Source: Promicromonosporaceae bacterium (GTDB taxonomy: Bacteria > Actinomycetota > Actinomycetes > Actinomycetales > Cellulomonadaceae). From it: a stretch of 64,000 nt of DNA. Positions 1 through 9,647 of the stretch are shown here, in pieces. The position numbers were made by a program, and so were the translations under genes. Position 1 is the first letter of the stretch, and every line of letters begins with the position of its first letter. The stretch spans positions 1 through 64,000 of the forward strand of contig WRHK01000011.1 of the NCBI GenBank assembly GCA_009783295.1, in the 5' to 3' direction. The notes beneath the pieces were generated by a model that saw only the letters and a list, made by a program, of their open reading frames with translations, ran no database searches and had not been told where the DNA came from.

Positions 1-57
1 ATGTGGGCGACGGCGGCCGCGGTACGACTCGAGGACACGAACGAGGAGGAAGCCGTC

Positions 58-1683
58 ATGGTCACCGACGCGACGGTGCAGGGCGGGTCCGGTGCCGGCG
101 GGGGCGCACCCGCCGACGACCTGATCCTGCAGATGCGCGGCATCAGCAAGGAGTTTCCCGGCGTCAAGGCACTGAGCGACGTGACGCTCGAGGTGCGCCG
201 GGGCGAGGTACACGCGATCTGCGGCGAGAACGGCGCCGGCAAGTCGACGTTGATGAAGGTGCTGTCGGGCGTGTACCCGCACGGCACGTACACCGGGGAC
301 ATCCTGCTCAACGGCGCGGAGGTCCAGTTCAAGGGCATCCGCGACTCCGAGGAGGCGGGGATCGTCATCATCCACCAGGAGCTCGCGCTGGTGCCGCGGC
401 TCTCGCTCGCCGAGAACATGTTCCTCGGCAACGAGCGCAGCACCAACGGCGTCGTCGACTGGAACAAGACCCGCGCGGAGGCGGCGAGGCTGCTCCAGCG
501 CGTGGGTCTGCGCGACAGCCCCGACGTGACCCCGCTCGACATCGGTGTGGGCAAGCAGCAGCTCGTGGAGATCGCCAAGGCCCTCTCCAAGAAGGTGGAC
601 CTGCTCATCCTCGACGAGCCCACCGCGGCGCTCAACGACGAGGACAGCGCCCACCTGCTCGACCTGATCCGCGGGTTCCGCGACCAGGGCATCACCTCGA
701 TCATCATCAGCCACAAGCTCAACGAGATCGCCGCGATCTCCGACCGCGTGACGGTGATCCGCGACGGGCAGACCATCGAGACGCTCGACTTCCACGGCGC
801 CGAGCCCGTCACCGAGGACCGGATCATCCGGGGCATGGTGGGGCGCTCGCTCGACAACCGGTTCCCCGACCACGAGCCGAAGATCGGCGAGGAGTCGCTC
901 CGGATCGAGGACTGGACCGTCCACCACCCGGTCGACACCGAGCGCCTCGTCGTCGACCACGCCGGCATCTCCGTCCGCAAGGGCGAGATCGTGGGCCTCG
1001 CGGGCCTCATGGGCGCCGGCCGCACCGAGCTCGCGATGAGCGTGTTCGGCCGGTCGTACGGCAGCAACATCTCCGGCCGGATCTACAAGGACGGCAAGGA
1101 GATCCACATCAGGTCGGTGGGCGACGCGATCCGGCACGGCCTCGCGTACACCACCGAGGACCGCAAGGCCCTGGGCCTCAACCTCATCCAGACCATCCGC
1201 GAGAACGTCTCGGCGTCCGCGCTGGGCAAGGTCGCCAACTGGTGGGGCGTGGTGCGCGGCGGAGCGGAGGAGGTCGTCGCGGAGAAGTACCGCAAGGACT
1301 TCCGCATCAAGGCGCCCAGCGTCGAGTCCGTGGTGGGCAAGCTCTCGGGCGGCAACCAGCAGAAGGTCGTGCTGTCCAAGTGGGTCAACTCCGACCCCGA
1401 CGTGCTCATCCTCGACGAGCCCACGCGCGGCATCGACGTCGGCGCCAAGTTCGAGATCTACGGGATCATCAACGCCCTCGCCGACGCCGGCAAGGCCGTG
1501 ATCGTGATCTCCTCCGAGCTCCCCGAGCTCATCGGCGTGTGCGACCGCATCTACGCGATGAGCCAGGGCCGGATCACCGGCGAGGTGCCGCGCGCGCAGG
1601 CGACCCAGGAAGAGCTCATGCGCTACATGACCATGGAGAAGGCCCCCGCCGGTGCGGCTGCGGGCACGGAAGGGACCAACTGA
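58..1683 (+). CDS. mmsA: CUT2-family monosaccharide ABC transporter, ATP-binding subunit (MmsA-like)
   Basis: This cytoplasmic ATPase subunit energises uptake of monosaccharides through the permease encoded next. It has two fused nucleotide-binding domains in 541 aa. The first has Walker [10 protein letters not shown] at about residues 56-64 and Walker B LLILDEPT at about 182. The second has the degenerate P-loop [10 protein letters not shown] (about 312), the signature LSGGNQQ (about 430) and LILDEPTRG (about 450), which is the CUT2 pattern. I start at the ATG at 58 because GAGGAGGA lies just upstream; an in-frame ATG at base 1 has no visible ribosome site. The stop overlaps the permease start by one base (TGATG), so the two are translationally coupled. 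The solute-binding protein is presumably upstream of the window. The exact sugar cannot be read from the sequence. Confidence 0.92.
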   Translation: MVTDATVQGGSGAGGGAPADDLILQMRGISKEFPGVKALSDVTLEVRRGEVHAICGENGAGKSTLMKVLSGVYPHGTYTGDILLNGAEVQFKGIRDSEEAGIVIIHQELALVPRLSLAENMFLGNERSTNGVVDWNKTRAEAARLLQRVGLRDSPDVTPLDIGVGKQQLVEIAKALSKKVDLLILDEPTAALNDEDSAHLLDLIRGFRDQGITSIIISHKLNEIAAISDRVTVIRDGQTIETLDFHGAEPVTEDRIIRGMVGRSLDNRFPDHEPKIGEESLRIEDWTVHHPVDTERLVVDHAGISVRKGEIVGLAGLMGAGRTELAMSVFGRSYGSNISGRIYKDGKEIHIRSVGDAIRHGLAYTTEDRKALGLNLIQTIRENVSASALGKVANWWGVVRGGAEEVVAEKYRKDFRIKAPSVESVVGKLSGGNQQKVVLSKWVNSDPDVLILDEPTRGIDVGAKFEIYGIINALADAGKAVIVISSELPELIGVCDRIYAMSQGRITGEVPRAQATQEELMRYMTMEKAPAGAAAGTEGTN

Positions 1684-2855
1684 TGAACGTGCTGAGGGAG
1701 GCCTTCGGCCGCAACGTGCGCCAGTACGGCATCGTGCTGGCCCTCCTGCTGATCGTGGCGCTGTTCTGGGTGCTGACGGACGGTCGTCTGCTGCGTCCGG
1801 ACAACGTCGCCGCGCTCTTCCAGCAGAACGCCTACGTGATGATCCTCGCGATCGGCATGGTCGCCGTGATCGTCGCCGGGCACATCGACCTGTCGGTGGG
1901 CTCCGTGGTCGCCTTCATCGGCGGGCTCGTGGCGATCATGATGCACAACTGGGGCTGGCCGGTGGGGGTCGCGATCGTCGCGGGCATCGCCATCGGCGCC
2001 CTCGTGGGCGTCTGGCAGGGCTTCTGGATCGCGTACGTCGGCATCCCGGCGTTCATCGTGACGCTGGCCGGCATGCTCATCTTCCGCGGCCTCGCGATCG
2101 TGCTCGTGGGCCAGACGGTCGCCCCGCTGCCCAACGCCTTCAACCAGATCGGCAACGGCTCGCTGCCCAACTTCCTCGGGTTCATGGGCCAGGTCGACGT
2201 CGTGACCATCGTGATCGGCGCCATCGCGATCGTCGGCCTCTTCGTGTCGTCCGTGCGCACGCGCCGCAACCTCGTCGCCCACGGCCTCTCGGTCGAGGCG
2301 ACCGGCGTGTTCATCGGCCGTGCCGTGGTCATGGCGCTGCTCATCGGGGTGGTCACCTACTGGCTGTCGCTGTCGCGCGGCGGCACGCCGATCATCCTGC
2401 TCGTCGTCGGTGCGCTGGTGCTCGGCTTCTCGTTCCTCATGAACCGCACCGTGTTCGGCCGCCACATCTACGCCGTGGGCGGCAACCGCAACGCGGCCGT
2501 CCTGTCGGGCGTCAACTCGCGCCGCACCGACTTCATGATCTTCGTGAACATCGGCATGCTCGCGGCCGTCGCGGCCATCGCGACGACGGCGCGCGCCGGT
2601 GCGGGCGTCGCGGCGGCGGGCCAGAACTTCGAGCTCGACGCGATCGCCGCCTGCTTCATCGGCGGCACCGCCGTCTCGGGCGGCGTGGGTCGCATCTCGG
2701 GCGCCATGGTCGGCGCGCTCATCATGGGCGTGCTCAACATGGGCCTGTCGATCCTCGCGGTCGACGCCGCGTGGCAGCAGGCCATCAAGGGCCTGGTGCT
2801 GCTGCTCGCCGTCGCGCTCGACATCGTGTCGAAGCGCCGGGGTGCGCTGAGCTGA
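1683..2855 (+). CDS. mmsB: CUT2-family monosaccharide ABC transporter, permease (MmsB-like)
   Basis: This integral membrane permease of 390 aa partners the preceding ATPase. The sequence is a succession of hydrophobic helices and carries the CUT2 permease signature regions, including VIVAGHIDLSVGSVVAF near residue 62 and ACFIGGTAVSGGVGRISGA towards the C-terminus. Its length and the long middle insertion fit the multiple-monosaccharide (MmsB) branch rather than the roughly 320-aa RbsC type. The ATG overlaps the upstream TGA by one base. After the stop, the next 225 bp hold a palindromic repeat and a riboswitch, so transcription of the transporter probably ends here. Confidence 0.9.
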   Translation: MNVLREAFGRNVRQYGIVLALLLIVALFWVLTDGRLLRPDNVAALFQQNAYVMILAIGMVAVIVAGHIDLSVGSVVAFIGGLVAIMMHNWGWPVGVAIVAGIAIGALVGVWQGFWIAYVGIPAFIVTLAGMLIFRGLAIVLVGQTVAPLPNAFNQIGNGSLPNFLGFMGQVDVVTIVIGAIAIVGLFVSSVRTRRNLVAHGLSVEATGVFIGRAVVMALLIGVVTYWLSLSRGGTPIILLVVGALVLGFSFLMNRTVFGRHIYAVGGNRNAAVLSGVNSRRTDFMIFVNIGMLAAVAAIATTARAGAGVAAAGQNFELDAIAACFIGGTAVSGGVGRISGAMVGALIMGVLNMGLSILAVDAAWQQAIKGLVLLLAVALDIVSKRRGALS

Positions 2856-2870
2856 CACGGCCGCTGTGGT

Positions 2871-2914
2871 GGTTCCGACAGGCTCGACCGCTGCCGGTCG
2901 AGCCTGTCGAAACC
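2871..2914. repeat. Interspersed palindromic repeat (GGTCGAGCCTGTCGA type)
   Basis: Two 19-base arms (2871-2889 and 2896-2914) are reverse complements with one mismatch, around a six-base loop. The core GGTCGAGCCTGTCGA belongs to a repeat type common between genes in Micrococcales genomes. A partial copy lies at 19628-19645, and in-frame relatives occur inside adnA and adnB. It may end transcription of the transporter operon, but there is no T-run. Confidence 0.75.
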
Positions 2915-2933
2915 CTCGGCTGCGTTACCCTTT

Positions 2934-3030
2934 TCGGGTCGCGACTGGCGCAGCCCCACGGGGCAGGTGGATCAACCACCGGGGAGCGGCAACGCTGTAA
3001 CGACGACGGGTCGTTCGCCTGGGCCCTGTG
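2934..3030 (+). ncRNA. ZTP/ZMP riboswitch (pfl motif) upstream of glyA-folD
   Basis: The three conserved blocks of the pfl RNA are present in order: GGGTCGCGACTGGCG (2936-2950), AACCACCGGGGAGCG (2974-2988) and CGCCTGGGC (3015-3023). This class senses ZMP/ZTP, which accumulates when 10-formyl-tetrahydrofolate is short, and it usually controls one-carbon genes. The downstream genes glyA and folD are typical members of its regulon. About 50 bases separate the last block from the glyA start. I did not find a clear intrinsic terminator, so control may act at the ribosome site. Confidence 0.93.
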
Positions 3031-3081
3031 TCATCGACCGCCGTGTCGAGTCCATCGTCCGAACGCAGCCAGGAGACGCTC

Positions 3082-4371
3082 ATGAGCCACACTCCCGACC
3101 CCCTCCTCACCGGCAACATCGCCGACGTCGACCCCGAGATCGCCGCCGTCCTCGACGGGGAGCTCGCGCGCCAGCGCGACTCGCTCGAGATGATCGCGTC
3201 CGAGAACTTCGTGCCGAACGCCGTCCTGCAGGCGCAGGGCTCGGTGCTCACCAACAAGTACGCCGAGGGCTACCCCGGCAAGCGCTACTACGGCGGCTGC
3301 GAGCAGGTCGACGTCGCGGAGAACCTCGCGATCGCCCGCGCCAAGTCGCTGTTCGGCGCCGAGCACGCCAACGTCCAGCCCCACTCGGGCGCGCAGGCCA
3401 ACGCCGCCGTACTGCACGCGCTGGCCACCGCCGGCGACCGCATCCTGGGCCTCGAGCTGGCCCACGGCGGCCACCTCACGCACGGCATGAAGATCAACTT
3501 CTCGGGCCGCCTGTACGACGTCGCCTCCTACGGCGTCGACCCGCAGACCTACCGCATCGAGATGGACGAGGTCCGCAAGAAGGCCGTCGAGCACAAGCCC
3601 GAGGTCATCATCGCGGGCTGGTCGGCCTACCCGCGCCACCTCGACTTCGCGGCGTTCCGCGAGATCGCGGACGAGGTCGGCGCCAAGCTCTGGGTGGACA
3701 TGGCCCACTTCGCCGGCCTGGTCGCCGCGGGCCTGCACCCGTCGCCCGTGCCGTACGCCGACGTCGTGTCGTCCACGGTGCACAAGACCATCGGCGGCCC
3801 CCGCTCCGGCTTCATCCTCGCCAAGGAGGAGTGGGCCAAGAAGATCGACTCCGCCGTGTTCCCGGGCCAGCAGGGCGGCCCGCTCATGCACGTCGTGGCC
3901 GCCAAGGCCGTGGCGTTCAAGGTCGCGGCGTCCGACTCGTTCAAGGACCGCCAGGAGCGCACGCTGCGCGGCGCGCAGATCATCGCCGAGCGCCTCCACG
4001 CGGCCGACCTGCAGGAGGCCGGCGTCAGCGTCCTCACCGGCGGCACCGACGTGCACCTGGTGCTCGTCGACCTGCGCCACAGCAAGCTCGACGGCCAGCA
4101 GGCCGAGGACCTCCTGCACGACGTCGGCATCACCGTGAACCGCAACGCCGTCCCGTTCGACCCGCGCCCCCCGCGCGTCACCTCGGGCCTGCGCATCGGC
4201 ACGCCGGCGCTCGCCACGCGCGGCTTCGGCGACGCCGAGTTCACGGAGGTCGCCGACATCATCGCGATCGCCCTGCGCGACGGCGCTGCCGCCGACGTCG
4301 ACGCGCTGCGCGCCCGCGTCACGGCTCTCACGGCCGAGTTCCCGCTCTACCCGGGCCTGGTCCAGTACTGA
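3082..4371 (+). CDS. glyA: Serine hydroxymethyltransferase
   Basis: This PLP enzyme interconverts serine and glycine and charges tetrahydrofolate with a one-carbon unit in the cytoplasm. The 429-aa product has the family features [16 protein letters not shown] near the N-terminus, the [12 protein letters not shown] substrate loop, and the PLP lysine in [13 protein letters not shown] (about residue 235). The start at 3082 follows AGGAG at 3071-3075; an in-frame ATG at 3028 lies inside the leader. The stop overlaps the folD start (TGATG). The ZTP riboswitch upstream indicates control by folate status. Confidence 0.97.
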   Translation: MSHTPDPLLTGNIADVDPEIAAVLDGELARQRDSLEMIASENFVPNAVLQAQGSVLTNKYAEGYPGKRYYGGCEQVDVAENLAIARAKSLFGAEHANVQPHSGAQANAAVLHALATAGDRILGLELAHGGHLTHGMKINFSGRLYDVASYGVDPQTYRIEMDEVRKKAVEHKPEVIIAGWSAYPRHLDFAAFREIADEVGAKLWVDMAHFAGLVAAGLHPSPVPYADVVSSTVHKTIGGPRSGFILAKEEWAKKIDSAVFPGQQGGPLMHVVAAKAVAFKVAASDSFKDRQERTLRGAQIIAERLHAADLQEAGVSVLTGGTDVHLVLVDLRHSKLDGQQAEDLLHDVGITVNRNAVPFDPRPPRVTSGLRIGTPALATRGFGDAEFTEVADIIAIALRDGAAADVDALRARVTALTAEFPLYPGLVQY

Positions 4372-5252
4372 TGGCGGCGCAGAAGCTCGACGGCACCGCC
4401 ACGGCGGGAGCCATCAAGGCGGAGCTGCGCACGCGCGTGGCGGCGCTCGCGGAGAAGGGCGTCGTGCCGGGCCTCGGCACGCTGCTCGTCGGCGACGACC
4501 CGGGCTCGCAGTGGTACGTCGCGGGCAAGCACCGCGACTGCGCCGAGGTGGGCATCGCGTCCATCCGCGAGGACCTGCCGGGCACCGCGACGCAGGACGA
4601 GATCGAGGCGGCCGTGCGCCGGCTCAACGAGGACCCGGCCTGCACCGGGTTCATCGTGCAGCTGCCCCTGCCCAAGGGCATCGACACCAACCGGGTGCTC
4701 GAGCTGATCGACCCCGAGAAGGACGCCGACGGGCTGCACCCGACCAACCTGGGCCGCCTGGTGCTGCGCGTCAACGAGGCGATCGACTCGCCGCTGCCGT
4801 GCACGCCGCGCGGCATCGTCGAGCTCATCGAGCGGCACGGGGTGTCGCTGGCCGGCAAGCACGTCGTCGTCCTCGGGCGCGGCGTCACCGTGGGCCGGCC
4901 CATCGGGCTGCTGCTCACGCGCCGGGCGGTCAACGCGACCGTCACGCTCACGCACACCGGCACCGCCGACCTCGCGTCGCTGGTGCGGCAGGCCGACGTC
5001 GTCGTGGCGGCGGCGGGCGTGCAGGGCATCGTCTCGGCCGACATGGTCAAGCCGGGCGCGGTGCTGATCGACGTCGGCGTCTCGCGCGAGACCGACCCCG
5101 AGACGGGCAAGTCGCGCGTGGTGGGCGACGTCGCGCCGGAGGCCCTGGAGCTGGCCGCCTGGTACAGCCCCAACCCCGGCGGCGTGGGCCCGATGACCCG
5201 CGCGATGCTGCTGGCCAACGTGGTCGACACGGCGGAACGCCAGGCGAGCTGA
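4371..5252 (+). CDS. folD: Bifunctional methylenetetrahydrofolate dehydrogenase / cyclohydrolase
   Basis: FolD oxidises 5,10-methylene-THF and hydrolyses the methenyl form to 10-formyl-THF, the step after GlyA. The 293-aa product has the family blocks [18 protein letters not shown] (catalytic Lys), [12 protein letters not shown] and [13 protein letters not shown], then the NAD(P)-binding [11 protein letters not shown] and the C-terminal [15 protein letters not shown]. It overlaps glyA by one base, so the pair is a coupled operon under the ZTP riboswitch. A GC hairpin follows 4 bases after the stop. Confidence 0.96.
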   Translation: MAAQKLDGTATAGAIKAELRTRVAALAEKGVVPGLGTLLVGDDPGSQWYVAGKHRDCAEVGIASIREDLPGTATQDEIEAAVRRLNEDPACTGFIVQLPLPKGIDTNRVLELIDPEKDADGLHPTNLGRLVLRVNEAIDSPLPCTPRGIVELIERHGVSLAGKHVVVLGRGVTVGRPIGLLLTRRAVNATVTLTHTGTADLASLVRQADVVVAAAGVQGIVSADMVKPGAVLIDVGVSRETDPETGKSRVVGDVAPEALELAAWYSPNPGGVGPMTRAMLLANVVDTAERQAS

Positions 5253-5256
5253 CACC

Positions 5257-5274
5257 GGGCCCCCGCGGGGGCCC
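5257..5274 (+). terminator. GC hairpin after folD
   Basis: An 8-bp perfect stem (GGGCCCCC / GGGGGCCC) with a two-base loop lies 4 bases after the folD stop. There is no T-run, so termination by this hairpin alone is uncertain. Confidence 0.45.
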
Positions 5275-5297
5275 GCCGGGAGCCCACCGGGAGCCCC

Positions 5298-5372
5298 CGC
5301 GAGATAGAGCGAGAGCCCGCGACTTAGAGTGGTCGGACCACTCTAAGTCGCGGGCTCTCGCTCTATCTCGCG
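5298..5372. repeat. Perfect 37-bp-arm palindrome around one base
   Basis: Bases 5298-5334 and 5336-5372 are exact reverse complements around a single G at 5335, making a 75-base near-cruciform. It lies between folD and the VOC-family gene. The outer 14 bases of the right arm (GCTCTATCTCGCGA, 5360-5373) recur at 44696-44709 beside prfB, so it may belong to a dispersed repeat family. Function is unknown; a terminator or mobile repeat is possible. Confidence 0.85.
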
Positions 5373-5445
5373 ATGAGTTGTGGGGGGGCGGGGCGTCAGT
5401 ACCTTCGAAGTTGTAGTTGTGGTTGCGACGACGGAGGGCTGAACG

Positions 5446-5922
5446 ATGGGCATTGTGAAGCCGAGCCTCTGGTTTGCCTCGGGCGCCAAGGAGGCGGCGG
5501 AGTTCTACGCGAGCCTGATCCCCGGGTGCACCATCACCAGCGTGGTGTCGGGCCCCGCTGGTGTGCCGGGGGTCGAGGAGGGGCAGGCGTTCCTCGTCGA
5601 CATCGACATCGACGGGGTGCCGCTGCAGCTCATGAACGCGGGGCCGGAGTTCACGCTCGACGAGGCGTTCTCGCTGGTGCTCGAGTGCGACGACCAGGCC
5701 CAGATCGACAAGTACTGGGACGCGCTGACTGCCGACGGCGGCAAGCCCGGACAGTGCGGGTGGCTCACGGACCGGTTCGGGGTGTCGTGGCAGGTGGTGC
5801 CCAAGCAGCTCGGGGAGATCTTCGGCGACTACTCGACCGAGGGCTCGAAGCGGGCCATGGCCGCCATGTTCACGATGACGAAGCTCGACCTGGCAGCGCT
5901 GGAGGCGGCCGCCGCCGGCTGA
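5446..5922 (+). CDS. VOC-superfamily protein (PhnB/3-dmu-9_3-mt type)
   Basis: The 158-aa product has the vicinal-oxygen-chelate fold pattern of the PhnB-like group. It begins with VKPSLWFASGAKEAAEFYASLIPGC, continues with strand pairs around FLVDIDIDGVPLQLMN, and ends with CGWLTDRFGVSWQVVPKQL, the usual closing motif of this subgroup. Such proteins are single-domain, cytoplasmic and mostly of unknown substrate; the ubiquinone methyltransferase name in databases is not supported. A GGAGGG ribosome site precedes the ATG. The gene stands alone, downstream of the 37-bp palindrome. Confidence 0.85.
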   Translation: MGIVKPSLWFASGAKEAAEFYASLIPGCTITSVVSGPAGVPGVEEGQAFLVDIDIDGVPLQLMNAGPEFTLDEAFSLVLECDDQAQIDKYWDALTADGGKPGQCGWLTDRFGVSWQVVPKQLGEIFGDYSTEGSKRAMAAMFTMTKLDLAALEAAAAG

Positions 5923-5958
5923 CCGGGGGTGTCGGGGGCGGATGGCACAATCCCCGGC

Positions 5959-6801
5959 GTGACTCTCCTCCAGGTAGCGACCGCCAACGTCAACGGGATC
6001 CGCGCCGCCATGCGGCGCGGCATGGACGGGTGGGTCGCCGAGCGGTCACCCGACGTGCTGCTGCTGCAGGAGGTGCGGGCGCCCGACGCCGTCCTGGACG
6101 GGTTCTTCGACGGCTGGCACGTCGCCCACCAGGCGAGCGACATCAAGGGGCGGGCCGGCGTCGCCGTCGCTTCGCGGCTCCCCGTCCACGCCGTGCGGGT
6201 GGGGCTGGAGGCCCACGGCCCGCACGGTGAGCCCGAGCCCGCCGTCGACACGGGTCGGTGGGTCGAGTGCGACCTCGAGCTGCCGGGCGGCGGACTGCTG
6301 ACCGTCGTCTCCGCGTACATCCACTCCGGGTCCACCTGGCCGGCCGACAACCCGGTGAAGATGGTCGAGAAGTACGCGTACCTCGAGAAGGTCACGGCGC
6401 GGCTGGCCGAGCTGGCGGCCTCCGCGACGCCGGCGCTCGTCGCGGGCGACCTCAACATCGCCCACCAGAACGTGGACATCGCGAACTGGAAGGGCAACCT
6501 CAAGAACGCCGGGTTCTTGCCCGAGGAGCGCGCCTACCTGGACCGCTGGTTCGGCGCGCTCGGGTGGACCGACCTGGGGCGCGCGCACGGCGGCGAGGGC
6601 CCCGGCCCGTACACGTGGTGGACGTGGCGCGGCCAGGCGTTCGACAAGGACACGGGCTGGCGCATCGACTACCAGCTCGCCAACCCCGCCCTCGCGCCGG
6701 CGGCGGTCAAGGTCGAGGTCGACAAGGCCCCGACCTACGACGAGCGGTGGAGCGACCACGCCCCCGTCGTGGCGACCTACGACCTCGAGGCGCTGCGCTA
6801 A
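5959..6801 (+). CDS. xth: Exodeoxyribonuclease III family endonuclease
   Basis: This is a base-excision-repair AP endonuclease / 3'-5' exonuclease of the EEP superfamily, 280 aa from the chosen GTG. Visible active-site motifs are TANVNGIRAA (Asn), LLLQEVR (metal Glu), SAYIHSG (Tyr), AGDLNIAHQN (Asp/Asn), WRIDYQLA and the terminal WSDHAPVVATYDL (Asp-His). The GTG at 5959 is preceded by GCACAAT about 7-13 bases upstream, which resembles a -10 box, so the mRNA may be leaderless. An in-frame GTG at 5929 is the alternative. The MFS gene starts 9 bases after the stop. Confidence 0.9.
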   Translation: MTLLQVATANVNGIRAAMRRGMDGWVAERSPDVLLLQEVRAPDAVLDGFFDGWHVAHQASDIKGRAGVAVASRLPVHAVRVGLEAHGPHGEPEPAVDTGRWVECDLELPGGGLLTVVSAYIHSGSTWPADNPVKMVEKYAYLEKVTARLAELAASATPALVAGDLNIAHQNVDIANWKGNLKNAGFLPEERAYLDRWFGALGWTDLGRAHGGEGPGPYTWWTWRGQAFDKDTGWRIDYQLANPALAPAAVKVEVDKAPTYDERWSDHAPVVATYDLEALR

Positions 6802-6810
6802 GACGACCTC

Positions 6811-8205
6811 ATGAGCTCGACGAGTCCCGGCAACCCCGCGGCGCGCGGCCTCGGCCCCGCGATCGTGACGATCGCGTTCCTCGGCGCGGTGATCGGGGGT
6901 GTCGGCGCGCCCCTCATCACGTCGGTGGCCCTCCGCCTGCACGTGCCGCTCGACGCCGCCCAGTGGACGCTCACGGTCACGCTGTTCGCCGGGGCTGTCG
7001 CCGCACCCGTGCTCGGGCGGCTCGGCACGGGACCCCACCGCCGCCGCACGACCCTCGTCACGCTGGGCCTGGTCGCCGCCGGCGGGCTGCTCACGGCAGT
7101 CCCGGGGCCGTTCGTGGTGCTGCTCGTGGGGCGCGCGCTGCAGGGTCTGGGGCTCGGCGTCCTCGCCCTGCTGATGGGCGTGGCCCGCGACCACCTGCCC
7201 GCCGAGCGCGCCCACGCCACGATCGCGACCGTCTCGGTCGCCTCGACGGTGGGCATCGGCGTGGCCTACCCGCTCATGGGCCTGGTCGACGAGCTCGCCG
7301 GGCTCCGCGCCGCGTACGCCGTCGGGTTCGTGCTGTCCCTCGTCGCCGTCGTGATCGCCTGGCGCGCCCTCCCCGCGGACCCGGCCCGCCCGCCCGTCAG
7401 CGTGGACGTCCCCGGAGCGGTGCTGCTGGGCCTGGGCACGCTCGGCGTGCTGCTGGTGGTCGCGCGGCCGTCGGTGTGGGACGCGCCCGGTGTCGGGGCG
7501 GCGATCCTCGTCGCGGCGGGCGTGGCGCTGGCGGCCTGGGTCGTGGTCGAGCGCCGCGCGGCCGCGCCGCTCGTCGACCTCGCATTGTTCGCGAGGGGCG
7601 GGGTGCTGCGCGCGAACGGGGCCATGCTGACCTCGGGCGTCGGCATGTACCTGCTGTTCTCGCTGCTGACCCGCTACGTGCAGACGCCGTCCGCGGCGGG
7701 GTACGGCTTCGGGCTGTCCGGTGTGCTCGCCGGGGCGGCGCTCATCCCGTTCGCCGTGCTGGGGTTCGTGGCCGGGCGGCTCACGCCCTGGCTGACGGGC
7801 CGGGTGTCGTCGCGGTGGACGTTCGCCGTCTTCGCCGGGTTCGTCGTCGTCGCCGCCGCGGTGTTCGCGGGCGTCCGGGGCTCGCTCGTCGCGACCCTCG
7901 TGGCGATGGCCGTGCTCGGGTTCGGGGTCGGCGGGGTCTCGGCGATCATGCCGCGGCTGGTGCTCGACGGCGTCCCCGCGCAGGAGACCTCGAGCGTCGT
8001 GTCGATGAACCAGATCGTCCGCAGCGTGGGGTTCAGCGTCGGCAGCGCCCTCGCCGGCCTGCTGCTCGCCACCGCGACGCCCGCCGGGGGCCTGTTCCCC
8101 CGCGAGCACGGGTACACGACCGCGGCCGTCGTCGTCGTGCCGCTGCTCGTGGTCAGCGCCGTCGTCGTCCTCGCCCGCGGGGTACGCGGCGGCGGCAGGG
8201 GCTGA
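6811..8205 (+). CDS. Major facilitator superfamily transporter
   Basis: This 464-aa inner-membrane transporter has 12 to 14 hydrophobic segments. Sequence such as GTGPHRRRTTLVTLGL after the second helix corresponds to the MFS loop 2-3 motif, and a long hydrophobic second half follows. The length fits the DHA2 (drug:H+ antiporter) group, which is my best guess; the substrate is unknown. It starts 9 bases after exonuclease III and may be cotranscribed. The gene is convergent with galK, with 24 bp between the stops. Confidence 0.82.
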   Translation: MSSTSPGNPAARGLGPAIVTIAFLGAVIGGVGAPLITSVALRLHVPLDAAQWTLTVTLFAGAVAAPVLGRLGTGPHRRRTTLVTLGLVAAGGLLTAVPGPFVVLLVGRALQGLGLGVLALLMGVARDHLPAERAHATIATVSVASTVGIGVAYPLMGLVDELAGLRAAYAVGFVLSLVAVVIAWRALPADPARPPVSVDVPGAVLLGLGTLGVLLVVARPSVWDAPGVGAAILVAAGVALAAWVVVERRAAAPLVDLALFARGGVLRANGAMLTSGVGMYLLFSLLTRYVQTPSAAGYGFGLSGVLAGAALIPFAVLGFVAGRLTPWLTGRVSSRWTFAVFAGFVVVAAAVFAGVRGSLVATLVAMAVLGFGVGGVSAIMPRLVLDGVPAQETSSVVSMNQIVRSVGFSVGSALAGLLLATATPAGGLFPREHGYTTAAVVVVPLLVVSAVVVLARGVRGGGRG

Positions 8206-8229
8206 GCCCCCGCCGCCGGCCGGGAAGCG

Positions 8230-9516
8230 TCAGGCGTCGCGCCCCGCGGCCGCCGACGGCGGCGCCGCGAGGAAGCCCGGGGCCGTGAGGCCCTGGGCGG
8301 CGAACGCCTCGGCGACCGCGGCGGCCACCGTCTCGACGTCGCCCGCGCGGACCAGCGCGATGGTGGACCCGCCGAACCCGCCGCCCGTCATGCGGGCGCC
8401 GATCGCGCCCGCCGCGACGCAGGTGTCGACCGCGAGGTCGGTCTCGAGCACCGTGACCTCGTAGTCGTCGCGCAGCGAGGCGTGCGACGCGTTCATGAGG
8501 GCGCCGGCGCGCGCGGCCCGCTCCTCGTCGACGACGCCGTCGGCGCCCAGGCCCTCGCGGACCAGCGCGGCGAACTCCGCGGTGCGCTCGATCTCGGTGA
8601 CGACGTGGCGTACGCGGCGGCGCAGCGAGTCCTCGACGTCGAACGGCGCGAGGCGATCGAGGGTCGCGTCCAGGTCGGCCGGGTCGATGTCGCGCAGCGT
8701 CTCGAGGCCCAGGTACGCCTCGGCGGTGTCGCACGACGCGCGGCGGTCCGCGTACTGGCCGTCGACCAGCTGGTGCGGGGCGCGCGTGTCCACGACCAGC
8801 AGGTTCAGCCCGGCGGAGGCCAGGTCGAAGGGCACGTGCTGGGCGAACGCGTCGGCCGGCAGGCCCGGGCGGAAGTCGAGCAGCAGCGCCTCGCCCTCCG
8901 TGCACAGCAGCGACGCCGACTGGTCCAGGCCGCCCGTGGGGGCGCCCGCGATCTCGTTCTCCGCGCGGCGCGCGGCGGCCACGAGCTGCGCGCGGCCCAG
9001 GTCGGAGCCGCCGAGGCCCAGCCCGAACACGTCGTCGAACGCGACGGCGAACGCGCACTCGATGGCGGCGGAGCTGGACAGCGACGCGCCGAACGGCACG
9101 CACGAGTCGATGACGGCGTCGAAGCCGCGCACGGCGTGGCCGGCCTCGCGCAGCGCCCACGCGACGCCCGCGACGTACACGCCCCAGCCGCTCACGGAGC
9201 CGGCGCGCACGTCCGCCAGGCGGATGGTCCACGGCTCGTCGGTCTGCGCGGAGGCGATCCGCACGACGTCGTCCTCGCGGGGGCGCAGCGCCACGTAGGT
9301 GCGGTGCGGCAGCGCCGTGGGCAGGCACAGGCCGGAGTTGTAGTCGGTGTGCTCGCCGATGATGTTCACCCGGCCCGGGGCGGACCAGACGCCGGCGGGC
9401 GTGCCCGGGACGGGGCCCGTCTCGCCGTCGTCGTGGAAGGTGCGGCCGAAGAGCGCGCGGACGCGCTCGGCGCCTTCGTCGCGCGACCAGGCAGGCAGCC
9501 ACTGGGGTGCGGGCAT
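8230..9516 (-). CDS. galK: Galactokinase
   Basis: GalK phosphorylates galactose at C1 as the first Leloir step. The 428-aa product has the GHMP-kinase signatures: the galactokinase box GRVNIIGEHTDYN (about 48-60), the ATP loop PFGASLSSSAAIE (about 141-153) and the C-terminal GARMTGGGFGGSTIAL. The ATG has AAGGAG about 9 bases upstream. No galT or galE is adjacent, so the gene stands apart from a classic gal operon here. A 131-bp gap separates it from the upstream mrp gene on the same strand. Confidence 0.95.
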   Translation of the reverse strand: MPAPQWLPAWSRDEGAERVRALFGRTFHDDGETGPVPGTPAGVWSAPGRVNIIGEHTDYNSGLCLPTALPHRTYVALRPREDDVVRIASAQTDEPWTIRLADVRAGSVSGWGVYVAGVAWALREAGHAVRGFDAVIDSCVPFGASLSSSAAIECAFAVAFDDVFGLGLGGSDLGRAQLVAAARRAENEIAGAPTGGLDQSASLLCTEGEALLLDFRPGLPADAFAQHVPFDLASAGLNLLVVDTRAPHQLVDGQYADRRASCDTAEAYLGLETLRDIDPADLDATLDRLAPFDVEDSLRRRVRHVVTEIERTAEFAALVREGLGADGVVDEERAARAGALMNASHASLRDDYEVTVLETDLAVDTCVAAGAIGARMTGGGFGGSTIALVRAGDVETVAAAVAEAFAAQGLTAPGFLAAPPSAAAGRDA

Positions 9517-9647
9517 GGGGGTGTGCTCCTTGAGGGACGGTGAGGAGGTCAGTCTTCCAGCAGTGGCCGCGCCGTGGCGGGTTCCGTGCTCCCGGGCGGC
9601 GTGCACCAGAGTGCACCACAGCGCCGCTCGCTGCGAAGAGCGGCGTC

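Noticed and set aside
1623..2858. A long minus-strand frame (over 400 aa) opposite the permease gene
   Set aside because: It is His/Arg/Asp-rich shadow sequence antisense to a well-supported permease, with no ribosome site and no family resemblance.
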